A stretch of DNA of 64,000 bases from Turritopsis dohrnii (GCA_027922465.2 BQMF02000261.1:434001-498000); one strand, 5' to 3'; counted from the first letter of the stretch, positions 36,079 through 49,412 are shown. Numbers and translations are program-made. The notes: generated by a model not told the origin, from the sequence alone.

Positions 36079-36738
36079 TACAAGTTTATTTGAAGTGTTG
36101 GTGTGTAATTTCTAATGATTTCTAATGAGGGAAAAGTTTATTCTATCAAGTTTTATATCAATCCTAACAAATGTAGAGAAAGATAGTTTCTTGTAAGTAA
36201 CACGATTTTCCGAATCTCCCTAATTGCTGCTATAAAATTGAACAGAAAAGAAAAGAAAAAACAAATGCATTTTAACACACATTTCGTTCTATAGCAAAAT
36301 ATGTAGAAAGTGAAACAAATTAAAGAACAATACTTTCACTACTAATGATGGCACTTTTTGATATATAAAGCATTTACTTGACTTCCAGTAGATCACGTAC
36401 AGGATCACTTTCTTCTCCCGTTGGGCAGCATTCGAAATCATTTATTAAAGCTTGATATTTCCCACAATGTATCTTACAAAAGCTTTGAAAAATCTTAAGA
36501 AACTGCTAAATAAAATTAATTACTGGGGCTCTTTCAGCATTGAGTTTGGATAAACCAGTGCCTCCGTAACAACAAACAACCTGAGCTGAAAAAGATTAGC
36601 AAAGATGCCTTCTTGATTGATAAAAACATCTACATAAACAAAACAGATATCCTTTAAAATATTCAATACAGTCCTTAAGTTAGTCCTAAGGAATAGTTAC
36701 AGCCATTACAATGACATAGTTGCAAAATGCTTTTAAAC
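36079..36738. other. AT-rich flank
   Basis: No gene seen. Confidence 0.4.
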
Positions 36739-36858
36739 CTGGTTCAGACCCGGCGGTTTCGACAATTACGACGATTGAGCCTGGTTAAAATCTGAAGACT
36801 ACGACGATTACACTGAATTTAACCGTCGAAACCGCTGTAATCGCCAGGTCTGAACCAG
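36739..36858. mobile_element. Palindromic 120-bp MITE
   Basis: The ends CTGGTTCAGACC and GGTCTGAACCAG are inverted. A second inner pair, GGCGGTTTCGAC and GTCGAAACCGC, extends the fold. No clear target duplication was identified. Confidence 0.7.
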
Positions 36859-37473
36859 ACTTTAGAATCCCTTTATACTATGTTAATATGTGATGTCTTC
36901 AGAGATTATATGAATGATTAAAAATATTTTATATTTTCATTTTAGGTTGACGTTCTACATAATAATATTCTCATCAATTGTATTTACTTCATGTGCATAC
37001 GAAATTATTTACTCAGGCGTGCCAAAATATGACCGACTTCTGAGTTGCAGCAAAGTCCAGAAATTAAATATCTGGTCAGCATTTACAATGGCTTTTTATT
37101 GCCAGCTGATAGGTATGAAAAGACCAACAGCGGATTTGCAAACGTATTTACAATGAAAAATAATGACGACTTTTTAAAATCATTTCAGATTTTCGTTAGC
37201 TAATATAGTTTTGTCTATCTCTGTTTCTGATTTCCACTGTAGAGTATGGATTACTGCGCTGGATTGTAATTTTGCGCCATTACTAGGAATGAAGGAACTT
37301 CAACTATCACATTCGCAACGAGAGCTGTGTGCTTGATGTGAAATTCATTAGAAGATGACTCCACTACTTATGACATCATCCAGAAAAATTATGAAATGAT
37401 TACATAATTAAAGTATTTGTAGTGTTGTACAGACAACTGTGGCGAAGTTATGTAATCCAAGCCATTTTTCTTA
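36859..37473. other. Intergenic DNA with a weak exon candidate
   Basis: At 36945-37110 a frame after a TTTTAG acceptor starts with a hydrophobic, signal-like stretch and ends at a GGTATG donor. A possible further exon ends at about 37280. No domain was recognised, so no gene is called. Confidence 0.2.
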
Positions 37474-37952
37474 GGACAGCTAAATACGGCTGCATAGTCG
37501 CTGTATCGAATTAAATTACTTTTATTTATCTAAAGATCGACAAAAGTGGTCTGTTACTTTATACAGGTTTAGTTACTAAAAACAGAATTTAACTTGGCTG
37601 TACACAGTATGATTTTATTACCGTGTTCAGATTAACTTAAATATGGCGTGTATTTATTTGTTTTAAATTTTTTAAGCGAATAAACCGATCAAGATTGTTA
37701 GTTTCAGGATATGCTCCAACTGCCTGATCTTTTTTTTTATCCCTTTGCCGTAACTACACACAAAAAATCGCTAATTGTAAAAACATCTGCAAATGTAAAG
37801 AGAAAACATCCTTTTACTCTGTTCTGTTAGCTTCATTAAAATTCAAACAATAAATACTAACATAGTTATTTCCCTCCTTTAAAAAGAAGCAAATTCCTCC
37901 ATATATATCTAAAACGCTCCTTTAATAAAACCCAGCATGAAAATAATCATGA
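37474..37952 (+). repeat. Dispersed repeat, copy a
   Basis: About 480 bp shares ordered blocks with 51716-52206: GGACAGCT near the start, TCGAATTAA, ACTTTTATT, AAAACATCTGCAAATGTAA, TACTCTGTTCTGTTA and CCAGCATGAAAATAATC. The copies are diverged and in the same orientation. It is non-coding and of unknown class. Confidence 0.65.
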
Positions 37953-38012
37953 GCATGGAACATTTATTATTTGAAGTATAATAGTAGTATTTGAAGTATA
38001 TTTGAAGTATTT

Positions 38013-40246
38013 TTATTTTTGGATTTTTTAGGAGAGGGTACTCAGGAACCCATAGTTGCAGGCAGACTTAAGCAAAACGTCGGTTATTGGGAAAACGAAC
38101 TTAAGGCTTCGAAACGGTTCTCAATGTGATAAAAAATGGATACTCTCTTCCCTTCAGAGAAAAACCAAATCCTTTTTATGCAAAAAATAATGCTTCAAGT
38201 TTATTGCATAAAGACTTTGTCGAAGACTCTATAAAAGAATTGATTCAAAACAAATGCGTAGTAGAAGTATCGGAACCACCATTTTGTGTCAACCCATTAA
38301 CAGTAGCCGAACGAAATGATAAGCTGCGTCTTGTGTTAGATTTGAGACATATAAACAGACACTTGGATGTTAAGAAATTCAAATATGAAGATATGTTAAC
38401 TTTTTCCGATATGGTTGAAACAAATTTTAAATTTTTTACCTTCGATTTAAAGAGCGGGTACCATCATATTTCTATTGCCGAAGAAGATCAGGATTATTTG
38501 GGTTTTTCTTGGGAATTCAGCGACGGGACGATAAAGTTCTACAAGTTTCTTGTGTTGCCATTCGGATTAGCGTCGGCTTGTTATCTCTTCACGAAATTAA
38601 CGAGACCTTTTATAAAGAAATGGAGAGGACTAGGGATCGTTTGCGTGATCTACATTGATGATGGTATAGCCGGAGATGCTGATCTTGAGAAAGCTTCGAC
38701 GATAAGAGACATAGTAATAAACGATTTGATTATGTCTGGGTTTGTTTTAAATCTTAAAAAGTGTAAACTCGAACCAGCAACATTCGGCAAGTGGCTTGGA
38801 TTCAACATCAACACCATAGATATGGAATTCTCTGTACCTACGGAAAAAATCGACTTTTTGCATTTGTTAATCGATCAGGTATTAAGGAATGGAGTATGCA
38901 CGCCTAAAATCATTTCAAGAATAGCAGGACGGTTAATTTCAATGTCTATTGCGGTGGGGCCTCTCGTGCAATTATTTACTCGTCAAATGTACAAATTCAT
39001 CGAGGCAAGAGATTATTGGTATAAAACTTACGATATAGATTGTGAGCTCGCTTTTGAATTACGTTTTTGGCGTACAAGTTTAAAAGATCACAACGGTTTT
39101 CGCATATCTAAGGAACCCTTAACGACAAAGGTCGTTTATTCGGATGCCAGTCAAAACGGATATGGAGGATACATCGTTGAAAGATTAGGAATCGAAATCG
39201 GAAAAGGAAATTTTACCTTGTTCGAGCAGCAACAAAGTTCTACATATCGGGAGCTCTTATGCGTTCGACTCCTTCTTCAATCGTTCGGAAACAGACTGAA
39301 ACACGAAACTGTTCTATGGCTCTCCGATAACATCAACGTGGCAAAAATAATTAAATTTGGTAGCACAAAACACTTATTACAAAATCTTGCAATCGATATT
39401 TTCTTCAGTGGCTTAAAAAACAATATCGTTCTTGAAAGCCAATGGCTGCCAAGGGAAGAAAATAAAAAGGCTGACGAATTATCAAAATCCTTTGATACAG
39501 ATAATTGGTCTATCGACAACGAAACGTTCAATTTTATCGAGAGTAATTACGGTAGACTAACGTGCGATAGATTCTCTGATGATTTGAACAAGAAAACATT
39601 AATGTTCAATTCTAAATTTCATTGTCCCGGTACTTCAGGAGTAAATACATTCACTCAAAATTGGCAAGGAGAACTAAACTGGCTTTGCCCTCCAGTGAAA
39701 CTGATTGGGAAAACATTAAAACATGCATTGGTTTGTAAGGCTAAAGCCGTTTTACTTGTACCCGAATGGAAGTCTTCTTATTTTTGGCCATTATTAACAC
39801 GTGATGGAAAGTCATTAAACCTTTTGTAAAGCATTTTTTGTATTTAGATCCTTTTTATATCAATAATTGTAATACAGATAGCGTTTTTGACGGATTTGCT
39901 TGCTTCAAAGCGTATGCTTTGTTTATTGATTTTTCATGATTGAATTATTTTTTTTTATAATTTTGAATTAATCTGGGATTCAACTGAAATAAAATAAATT
40001 AATGCGTAAACCAACGTCTACTCTTTCGTGTTAAATTCTACGAATAACCGAAGAATTACTTGGTTTGTTTTGCAAACTGACGTCCGCTGAAGTATAGCGG
40101 AGGAGTACACGCCTAAATGTGACGACCGCTCAAGCGTAGCGGGGAAGTGCACGCCCAAACGTGGCGACCGCTCAAATGTAGCGGAGGAGTACACGCTCAG
40201 ATGTAGTGACCGCTTAAGTGTAGCGGGGGAGTACACGCTCAAATGT
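38013..40246 (+). mobile_element. Truncated, nearly identical copy of the Ngaro RT-RH segment
   Basis: It corresponds to 32124-34358 of the full element. I see one deleted A (the run AAAA becomes AAA near 38112-38116), which breaks the RT frame at its start, and one G to A change near 38921. RT-RH is open from 38126 to 39829. Neither A nor B repeats nor the recombinase are present. The left break lies about 15 bp upstream of the T-tract/AG; the right break lies inside the 42-bp minisatellite. It is therefore a very recent duplication of an internal piece, not an independent insertion. Confidence 0.92.
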
Positions 40247-41655
40247 AAAAAATATCACGAAATAGTATTGAAGTGCTCTCCGAATACCAATTGAGGGAAT
40301 AAAGCTTTGAAGTGTACATGGAACATCAAATTAGATCAAAATATGCATGTGATTCAAAAAGTCGTATGTAACATTATCGCATGCAGCGATTATCAAACAA
40401 AGAGAACTAATCTTTATGAACATATTAGTCCACGACTAGTTCCAAGTCTGCAAGCAGAGGATGTTCAACATGCGTCCAGTTCACGAAAAATAAATTTTTT
40501 ACCATTTTTAGTCAATGCGAGTTGAACCGAGAGAAAGGATTAGTCAATTAAATTCCCCCCAACATCAAAATAGTAATAACAATTGCAACATCGAAATTCT
40601 CCATATTCCCTCCTTTAGACCAGAACCATGTTTTTTATGCCCCGAAGATGAAATGAAGAACACATGCAAAACCATTTACCAACTATTTACCTAATGAAAA
40701 TTTTTACCCTGGAGACACGAATTATAACCAAACATTGCAACACTTAAAATGCCCTACTATTGACCAAAAACTATTTTCAAAATCAAAAGTAACTTCTACG
40801 TAAAATTAATGCAAACCTATACACCAAAGAATCCAACATCCCACTATTACAACAATGCGTATAAGTGCATATGTGTATCACTGGAACTGAACTGAATAAA
40901 GGTTTCGTAAAATTATTTTTTACCCTGGAGACGTGAAACAAACATTGCAACACTTAAAATGCCCTACTTCACACCAAAGTCATGTTTTTAAATGCAGAAG
41001 ATTTAATGCAGAAACAAATGGCAATACAACAAAGAAGTATATATTGTATACGCAGAATAGAAGTAACTTTAGTGTAAAAAATCAATACATAAGAACACAA
41101 AAGCAAACATTGAATAACATATACGAAATGTGAATTGAAAACAAATCGGTACCTTCCAACTGTGTTTCTTTCGTGCCGAAGTTACATTGGACAGAATTTT
41201 TAAAATTGATAATCTGTTCTTCACCAACCATCAACATCATGACCTAGACCATGAGTTTCATTTCTTTATTGTTATTGTATTTTTTATTATTAATCTTACC
41301 TAAAAGAACAATTTTCAATTTCAATTGTATGATTATGCGGAAAACCTAATATATAATTGTCAAAACAAAAACAAAAAACAAAAAAAAACAAAAAGAAAAT
41401 TCAAGTACGCATTTAAAATAATAATTAAAAACACAAATTTAATGACAGAATTGGTATAGCTATAGATCAGTTGCTCGCCACCCATGTTCAGTATGCGTTG
41501 TGTCGCAGAATTTAACTGGTGTAAAAGTTTCTTTTCAGGCATTAATTTTTTAATTCATTTCAGAAGATTTAAAACAGAAACAAATAGCATCATGGCTCAG
41601 AATATATATTTATACGCGAAAGAGAAGTAACTTTAATGTAAAAAAATGGCAATAT
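40247..41655. repeat. Diverged repeat array, left of the EnSpm insertion
   Basis: Blocks such as ACCCTGGAGAC, CATTGCAACACTTAAAATGC, GAAGTAACTTTA, ATACCTTCCAACT and ACCATGAGTTTCATTTC recur here and again after 49565. They indicate related units of roughly 0.5-0.6 kb arranged in series. No gene was found. The EnSpm element is inserted within one unit. Confidence 0.5.
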
Positions 41656-41659
41656 CCCA

Positions 41660-41985
41660 GTGGGCATTGAGACGTCCAGCGGACGTCCACGTGGATGTCC
41701 ACTTTGGACGACTGGACGTCTCATATGGACGTCCAACGGACGTCCGTTGGACGTGCCAAATGAAACGCAAGACGTCCGTCTCAATTGGACGTGAACTGGA
41801 CGTCCAGGATGGACCTCACAAGGACTGCATATGGACTTCACTGGACGTCCATTAGACGAACCAGGGACGGCTCGTGGACGTTCATCCTTAATATTACCGG
41901 GACGTATGGACTTCATATAGACTTCAAATGGACGAGCTATGGACGCTGCGTAGACGACCATGTGGACTTCAAACGGACTTAAACG
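41660..41985. repeat. Left subterminal GGACGTCC array
   Basis: More than a dozen copies of the palindrome GGACGTCC or close variants (GGACGTC, GGACTTC, AGACGTCC) lie within about 320 bp of the left end. Such arrays are the usual transposase-binding regions of CACTA elements. Confidence 0.8.
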
Positions 41986-42762
41986 ACATTGTTATTACGT
42001 CTATTTTGTATTGTGGCTGGGTCAGTCAGTTTAATGACATCCCTCAATAATAATCATGAAAAAATATTCATGGAAGGCAGAGAATGATTAATAAAGAAAC
42101 AAAAATTAGTTAATCAAAGCATCTTTCGACTTGTATTAAAGCTTATGTAAAAATAAATACAAAACGCACAGAAAATATAAACTATGATATACATAATATA
42201 CAGGTTATATGATTTAACGCAAGAAAAACCATCTTAATAACATTAACACAACAGACATTTTTGATGCTAAACGCTATTAACTAGCATAGTCTATGCTTTC
42301 ACTGCACATGTCAAACAACCGCAATCAGGTACGCTACATTATACATTTTAATTTAATACACGCTTTATATATACATAAGAATATTCCCAGGGTGAGTTTC
42401 ATAATAATAGAATTTTTAATAAGCTGTCTTCATACGTTCGCAACATAGTTGTATATCATATGCATGCATGGGTGCATGTGACATTGTCACAGACATGTTG
42501 AAATAGAAGAATACGTTAAGAATATTTCACCCTTTATTTTGTTAAAAATTAAGAATACTTCATCCTCAACCAAGTTTCACTATTCTTATATAAAAAAGCG
42601 TGTATATATCAAGTCTTAAAAACTTCTTAAATGCGAAGGTATGGTTAAGACAGTTTTCCATTAAATTCTCCATGAAAATGGAGAAAAAGATGTAGAGACT
42701 CAAAGAAAACTATGAACATAATAATGTATATACATAAAAATGTACAGTGTTTACACAAAATT

Positions 42763-44610
42763 CTATTCCTGAAGTGCCATAAAGTCATCCTCGTCAACAT
42801 TTTCGACCACTTTCGTAACATTTCGCACGGCGCGCTTTAACAGATCACCGATTAAAAAATCTATATTGTGTTTCGAAAAGCCGTCTTTGGATGGATTGAT
42901 AGTCGCTCCTAGAAAAGATAAAGTAAAACATCAAAGAAGGTTTTTTCATTACTGCCATTTCATAACTGTTTTAAGGTAGCGAAAAATCAATTTACCCAAC
43001 AAACACGAGTAATGTCTTGTCTTTACAAATGCCCTTTTATTTTTAAGCCCATCTTTGCTGAATTGATTTTGAAGTTCGCGACTCATTATTGCATTTAGGA
43101 TATTTTTCACGCAAGATCTCGCATTATTTCCTCCAACACCTTTCATTTGTAACTTCTAAAATGATACAAAAACATCATGATAATTACACTTAGAAAACAA
43201 ATTTCTCAGGTGAATCGAAACGCAATACAATGATTTGATAATAAAATTTCCAAATAAAAAAAAAATTATTGGCCGAACAACTATTAGTATTTGCACCTTG
43301 CTTTTCATGTAAGCTTTATCCTGTAATCGCATTTCTTCTTCCTCGAATTCCTCTATGTCGCACATCTTTTTAAGTTCCTCGATAGAGAGTGAGTGGTCAT
43401 CATCCCTAGTTTCAATTGAATTGAGACGTTCCAAAATGGCCATTTGGTTATCTTTGATGGTCTTCAATTCCATTAACAAGGAATATTGAAATTCTAAGTT
43501 AAATGAAACAAAGACTAGCTACATAAACGAACTAAAATCACTGCAGACTTCGTTAAACAACAATCTTACGTTTGTTTGACATCTCTTTAAACTTTGTGCC
43601 ACCATCACTATGCCTGACAACACTACGAGATAATGCAGGCGTAGACTGATGTAAATTGTGGATACTTGTATCTATCAGGTTGAGATTCCTTTGAAAATGA
43701 GGCTGCACAGGTCGGTTTCTGTCGTTAAAGACTGATGTATTATTACTATTATGATGTGGTGCATTCTCATCGTAACACCTCTTTTTAAAAGCAGGGCTTT
43801 CAACATGAGCAGTTGATAGATTTACTGCAGCTGAAATAAAAAAAATAATAATAACAATAATAATAAAAAGTCAGCTGAATTGCACATTGAGTTAAAATAA
43901 GAAACAAAATTTAACTACAAGAATGAGTTACCCCTCTAAAAAGTTAAAAATTTAGGTGTTTTTAAAAGTTGTGATGAAACATTAGCAAAAACTAACAATT
44001 TATAATATAATAGACAACAACAATTTAAAATTCCATATTTATTTAGCAAAAGCTTTTCGGACTATGTCCATCATCAGTGCATAAAAATACTATTTATTTC
44101 AATCAACTAACAATTTGATCAGAATCAATACTTACCTATATCTTCTTCGCAACAATCACTATCTGACTCTTCAGTTGTTGTCGGCATGTTCAACATTTGG
44201 GTTGCCTCATCTCTGGTACCAGCCTCCAATATTGTTTCAACAATTCGATACTGCATCCAATCTTTTTTTGGTGCTGACCAAGAAGCAATAAGGTCACCAA
44301 CAGGTTTTCCTTTTCTGGGCCAATATATACACTTTTGGTTATAATCAACCCAAGGACAAGGAACTAATGTTCTGGTTTCTTTGCCTTTCTCTAATATGAC
44401 TTGGCAGGACCAGTACCTAAAACAAAGTAAACAGTTATATAATTTTGCTACTATTACAACACAAAGAACAAATTTCCAATAATGTAAACATGAAATGTAT
44501 TCTGGGTGTATGAGAAGGAATAAAATGAAGTGGACGTATATTGAATTCACTTGAGTGCTTCACTTACTTACTTACAGACATTATGACAAAAAACTGTTCA
44601 CTTACTTCAT
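42763..44610 (-). CDS. DUF4806-like protein of the EnSpm element (six exons)
   Basis: CDS is complement(join(42763..42908, 42996..43155, 43297..43493, 43570..43830, 44136..44416, 44606..44610)), 349 aa. The summed length is divisible by three and all introns are GT-AG. The start codon sits in a 5-nt coding piece of exon 1. The N-terminus has a W-S-C...C-P-W-V-D-Y...I-Y-W-P segment as in animal DUF4806 proteins. A low-complexity Asn/His/Ser-rich middle follows. The C-terminal part has a coiled-coil with IEELKKM and EFEEEEMRL, then GVGGNNARSCVKNILNAIM and a K-x-A-F motif, the DUF4806 signature. DUF4806 proteins are frequent companions of animal transposons; their function is unknown. It starts 21 bp downstream of the transposase stop and is co-oriented, so the two may share a transcript. 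Confidence 0.8.
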
Positions 44611-44631
44611 CTGCAGATACATTTTACACAT

Positions 44632-47163
44632 CTATAACCATTTTGTATCATTCAGTAATGTAATCACTGCAAATCCATTTTTATGAGGGAAACAACAACA
44701 TTTTCTTAAAAGTTGATTTGGTTTTTTTATGCATTGAGTTGATGTTGGATTTTGGCTTTTTTTCAGAAAGAAAATGTTTATATCAGCAGAGTCAACGAAT
44801 AAATCGAACAAACTTTCCAATACTGATTTGCTGTAGTAATGACACAATAAGCTACCATCATTTCTTTTGTCAACAACAAAAACAATCCCATTTTGAAGCA
44901 AAAAACAATTATCCTTTGTAGAAATGCCAATTTTTGTGATTTGAACACTTTGTTTTGGTACAGTTTCCACCTCAGTCAACCTCTTTGCAAGTTGTGCAAC
45001 AGGATTAATTCTACTTCGCACTAATCTTTTTAATTTTTGCAAGTAGTTTTCAAATTGAAACGCTGATATAGAATCTAATGGAACACCATAATAATCAACA
45101 TCATCTGCAATATGCATAACACTGTGAACGTTGTACACGCAAAATGTTTTACCAAAGTGTTCATCAGAATTACCAACAAAATAGTTTAGGAGCTCCTTAG
45201 CAAAAGTCAGTTTAGAGGATCTTTCCACCTTGCTTTCATCGCACAACAGCCTTATAGCAATTGATAAACTTAGAAAATGTTTATATACTTTTTGATCAAC
45301 TATTCCTTTCAATACAACTGGACCAGAATACAATAAAAAGCTTCTCAATTCAGTTGCCTTCCAACGATCTAACTCAGACAATGAACGTGGTTGCCGTACA
45401 AATTCATTTGGAAAATTTCCATGAAGTGAAGCCAACCTATTTGATAATTCATTCCACTGGGTTGATGAGAGTCTGCCACTAAATATTCCTTTAAAGTTCC
45501 CTTTAAAATGGTATAAAATACGACGAGTGATACCCAAACACACAAGATGCATGTAATCCAACGGGAAATCACGAATCATATCAATTTCTAATTCACACAA
45601 ACTTGACACAACTAACTGATGACACTTATTGGTTGAATCAGGAATAGCATATGCATTATTAATAAAATCATTATTTGTCCGATCTAAAATGTTTACTTCA
45701 TGATTTCCATAAACAATTCGGCTTCCAAGACTGACACCTTTTTTGGTACATCTTTCGCAAGCATAGTAGCCAGTATGCTGAATGATACCTTTAAGTAAGG
45801 CTCTAGCTGGTGCATCACAAGTCACAGCCAATATAGATATGTTGAAATTGATATCATTTATTAAAATTGGTTTTGCAAGAAGATCTTTCATTTCATTGAC
45901 AAAATCGCACAGGTATTCATTTACTGGTGGCTTTTTGTGTCCGCCATACAGGGCAACAGCAACAGGTTCAAATTCACCAAATTGGATAAGTATTGGCCAC
46001 AACTGCATAGAACTTGATTTAAATAATGGTAGACCATCAATGTTTACATTTAGTTTAATATTGGTTTGTGGAAATTTGTTATTACGTAATACTTTTTGAA
46101 TGCTACTCTCCACACCAAAATAAATGTACTGTCCATCTCCCAAATCTTTTAAGGAAACTTTTTGAGGAGTTCCAAGAAGTGTTCTACTATCCTTTGGTAC
46201 ATTATGTCCATTTTCAAGAAATATATTTAATATGTCATTAACACAATTCCTGGTACAGCCATGTTTGATAGCCCACTCTCTTAAGTCCTGCCTCAGCTTG
46301 GTTGAGCTAACATCTGATTCATCAAAGTCTAATACAGAACAGAAACTTGTGCTTTCTGTGTTTAGGTTATTATTAGGCAAAATTTCAAAAGGTGAAACGT
46401 CAAAGCCATTGTCCACGCCATCATCATCTGAAGAAAGTGAAACATTTTGTGATACAAATGTATCCTCATTACTGGCATTGCACAGATCCACCTCACAAAG
46501 GTCTTTTGGGATTGATTGAGATATAACATCTTTACGATGCTTCCTCCAACGTTTCAGCCTTAAAGAGATAAATGAAAAAGTCTTGACTTAGGGAAGGACT
46601 TTATATTCAATAGTATCAGAGTTATGTTCACTCAACTTCTTCAATTAAGAATTGTTTAAAAACAAGCATATGTAAAAATATTGTTTTTTTATGTATGTTC
46701 AGAAATGATAACAGTTTTAAAATTAATAGGAAGATAGCTAATATATATTCAGCAGATTTTTCAATGAATACACCCTCTTTCATATAGTTTCAGCTTTCAA
46801 GGTTTATTCAATTAAAAATGTTTTGTTTACTTAAAATTAATCTTCCATCTGATCTTTTAATATGTAATGGTAAAATATGTTCAACTTTTTCTTAAAAAAT
46901 TATTTTAACTTGTTCTTCTGTTAAGAGCTTTGTTATGCTGTATTTTACTTTCAAACATATATATACAGAATAGGAGTTTCACAAGAATGAAAATTTATGA
47001 TGTGTATGAACCAAGGTGAGAGTAAGTGAATAAAAATTATATTAAGAGGAAAAATTTCATAAAAAACAGAGAAATAAACTTATTGTAGATAAAATCAATA
47101 TAAAACATTATACCTTTCATTATCAGCAGCAGCAGCACTAGCACATCTTGAACGTTTACCCAT
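44632..47163 (-). CDS. EnSpm/CACTA-like transposase (two exons)
   Basis: CDS is complement(join(44632..46558, 47114..47163)), 658 aa. Exon 1 encodes a basic MGKRSR start and an Ala run; the intron is 555 bp with GT-AG sites, and the joined codon keeps the frame into a basic RLKRWRKHRKD segment. Motifs shared with the Transposase_21/En-Spm group: DGLPLFKSSS...WPIL (about residues 191-206), TCDAPARA (about 262), the zinc-like GYYACERC (280-287), and DYMHLVCLG (about 351). It would cut and paste elements with the CCCAGTGGGCA ends. No stop or frameshift was seen. The alternative, a domesticated copy, is unlikely given the flanking TIRs. Confidence 0.85.
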
Positions 47164-47519
47164 GATGAAAGACTATCGTTTATACAAATTGTTGATTTGA
47201 AGTTAAAAGTTCTGAAAAGAACTGTTTTTGAAATGAAAGAATATATATACAAAATTTGAAAAATGTATCGAGAATTATAACGTGCAATATAGCGTTGATG
47301 AAATCAAAAATGGTTTGTTTAACAATCACGAGAAATCACAACATCTTGCAAATTTGGCGCCGTCATTAAAATAAAGCGATCGGATTGGTCCAGAATGTCA
47401 CGGCTCTTCTCCTTTGTGGTAAGTTCACACTCCATCTTGTTTGTCGAAGCGAGTTCTGTTTTCATGTTGTCACCGTACTCAAATAATTTTGAAGTATTAT
47501 AAAACTGCCTGTTTTTAAA

Positions 47520-48146
47520 ATGTACTGCTGTTCGATTTGTAAGATGATGATAGAGAATGTAAGAGAACACGTGAAAGTTTATCATAATTCGAATGATTCT
47601 TGTAATTTGTGTGGTAAAGAATATAAAACAAGGTATGAGTTAAAGCTGCATGAAGAAATTCAACACAGTGGAAAGAAGTATACATGCGAAATTACTGGTT
47701 GTCGTAGAAACTTCAAAAGTCGTAATGGTCTTATATCCCATAATCTCAATGTTCATCAAAAGGAAACTCGTGGATTTATTCTAAAGTATTTCTGCAGTGA
47801 CTGTAATAAGAAATTTGTGTATAAAAACTGTTATGAAGACCATCTAAGAGTTATACATGATGCACCAAAATTGAGCTGTAAAGACTGCTGTATAGAGTTT
47901 TCGTACAAGAGTAATTTTCTACGACATTGTAGTAAAAGTTCATGCTTATCAGAGAAAGAAACTCTTAAAGTTTTTGTTTGCAGTCATTGTCCAAAGAGAT
48001 TCACTAAGGCACGTTACATCAAAGCCCATGTTAAAAACACTCACAATGTATCTGAAGAAGTTCTTGAATGTTCCCATTGTGCCTTAACTTTTAAAAATCG
48101 GAATGCTGCTAGATACCACCACAAAAATTGTTTGACGAAACATTGA
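47520..48146 (+). CDS. C2H2 zinc-finger protein carried by the EnSpm element
   Basis: 208 aa, single exon, ATG at 47520. Seven zinc-finger-like units: five classic C-x2/4-C-x12-H-x3/5-H fingers and two C2HC variants (C-K-D-C..., and the last one ending H-H-K-N-C). There is almost nothing outside the fingers. It is divergent from the transposase, with about 350 bp between the two starts that may hold a shared promoter. It lies inside the TIRs, so it is cargo of the transposon. A role in binding the GACGTC arrays or in regulating expression is possible but not shown by the sequence. Confidence 0.85.
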   Translation: MYCCSICKMMIENVREHVKVYHNSNDSCNLCGKEYKTRYELKLHEEIQHSGKKYTCEITGCRRNFKSRNGLISHNLNVHQKETRGFILKYFCSDCNKKFVYKNCYEDHLRVIHDAPKLSCKDCCIEFSYKSNFLRHCSKSSCLSEKETLKVFVCSHCPKRFTKARYIKAHVKNTHNVSEEVLECSHCALTFKNRNAARYHHKNCLTKH

Positions 48147-49199
48147 TAAGGAACTCAGAAGTCTTTTGTCATAGGGAACGTTTATTATTATATATTGCTA
48201 AATATTGCTATTATATGAACTAGCAATTTAGAAAATTGGATTACTTTTTTACATGATATATACAGTTCTTGAAGTGAAAAAAGATGGAGATGCAGATTAA
48301 GTAGTCCCAGTATATACATGTTTTAAATAAAGCAGTTTTCATAATTTAATGTATAAATAGCAATATCTCCATACTAACGTAGCCATCTACTGCAAATGAA
48401 CTGAAAATAAACAACCCATTAATACATTTCACTGTCAAATTTCATATGAAAGTAGTGTTGTTAAGTGTAGACTTAGAGTGGACATACATTTATGTGTTTT
48501 TTCACGTTGACACCAGTATTTTGTATCTTTTACTTTTATATACTTCTTACTTGGCTTTGATAATTTGTTTTTCTTGGGCTAGATTTGCATCTTCAAGACC
48601 AGTTCAGACTTGTGATGTGATTATTACGGTGTTCAACTTTTGTGTTGAGATGCCAAAATCTCTGATTTGAATGTTTCAATCATTGTCTGTAAATTCAAAT
48701 TTATCAATAATGTTTTGCCTTTCACAAAGAAATTATATACATAAAACAATACCAGAAAGCTTATCTAAATGGTGTTGTATTTTCCTGTAAAGTTATACAC
48801 ACGTAAATAAAAACTAAGTTGAAACTTTGGTGAAATAGCATTCAAATCATTGGTTTTCCTTTTTTTGGTGATGACAGACGTTTGGTAAAATCTGAAATTT
48901 TGTGTTCATATAACGAAGCTTATAACTGTTGGGTTATACTTTTACTTTTGTGGTAAAATTATACTTATATGATTCCATTTTAATCATTATTGTACTTACT
49001 AATATTTTATCCTTCTTGTATTTAGTTACATTGTTATTGCTTTGTACAGATTGCTAAAAGAACTATTAATAAAAATATCAGCCAAGTTACATTTATTGTT
49101 TTTAAAAAAATGTTACTTCTGCCCACAAACAAATACATTCTGCCAGGATATATCCCTTAATTTACGTACTTTCGATTCATTTCGCGTTTTCCCTGACAA
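48147..49199. other. Non-coding interior of the EnSpm element
   Basis: AT-rich. It follows the zinc-finger gene and should contain its 3' UTR (AATAAA near 48330). No other gene seen. Confidence 0.4.
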
Positions 49200-49412
49200 A
49201 TAATCGCGTCCCTATCATTTCCCGCTTGTCTATAATTTTACGCGCTAGTCCACATCATTTCACGCTTGTGAATATCATTTCACGATAGTCAAAATCTTTA
49301 CGCACTAGTCAACATAATTTCGAGCTTGTCAACATCATTTCACGCTTGTCAATATCATTTCACGCTTGTCAATATCATTTCACGCTTGTCAATATCATTT
49401 CACGCTTGTTGA
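49200..49412. repeat. 20-bp minisatellite near the right end of the EnSpm element
   Basis: About ten units of roughly CACGCTTGTCAATATCATTT. The last four are identical; the earlier ones are increasingly diverged. Confidence 0.85.

Noticed and set aside
36914..37156. Possible secreted-protein exon with hydrophobic start
   Set aside because: Splice-like borders are present, but no domain, partner exon with support, or conservation can be shown.
41646..41982. Overlapping frames on both strands at the left end of the EnSpm element
   Set aside because: They arise from the GGACGTCC array (repeated W-T-S or R-P-x-D-V words); this is a binding-site array, not a gene.
43156..44550. Several separate short minus-strand ORFs as independent genes
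   Set aside because: They are exons of one DUF4806-like gene: GT-AG sites and phases join them with a total length divisible by three.
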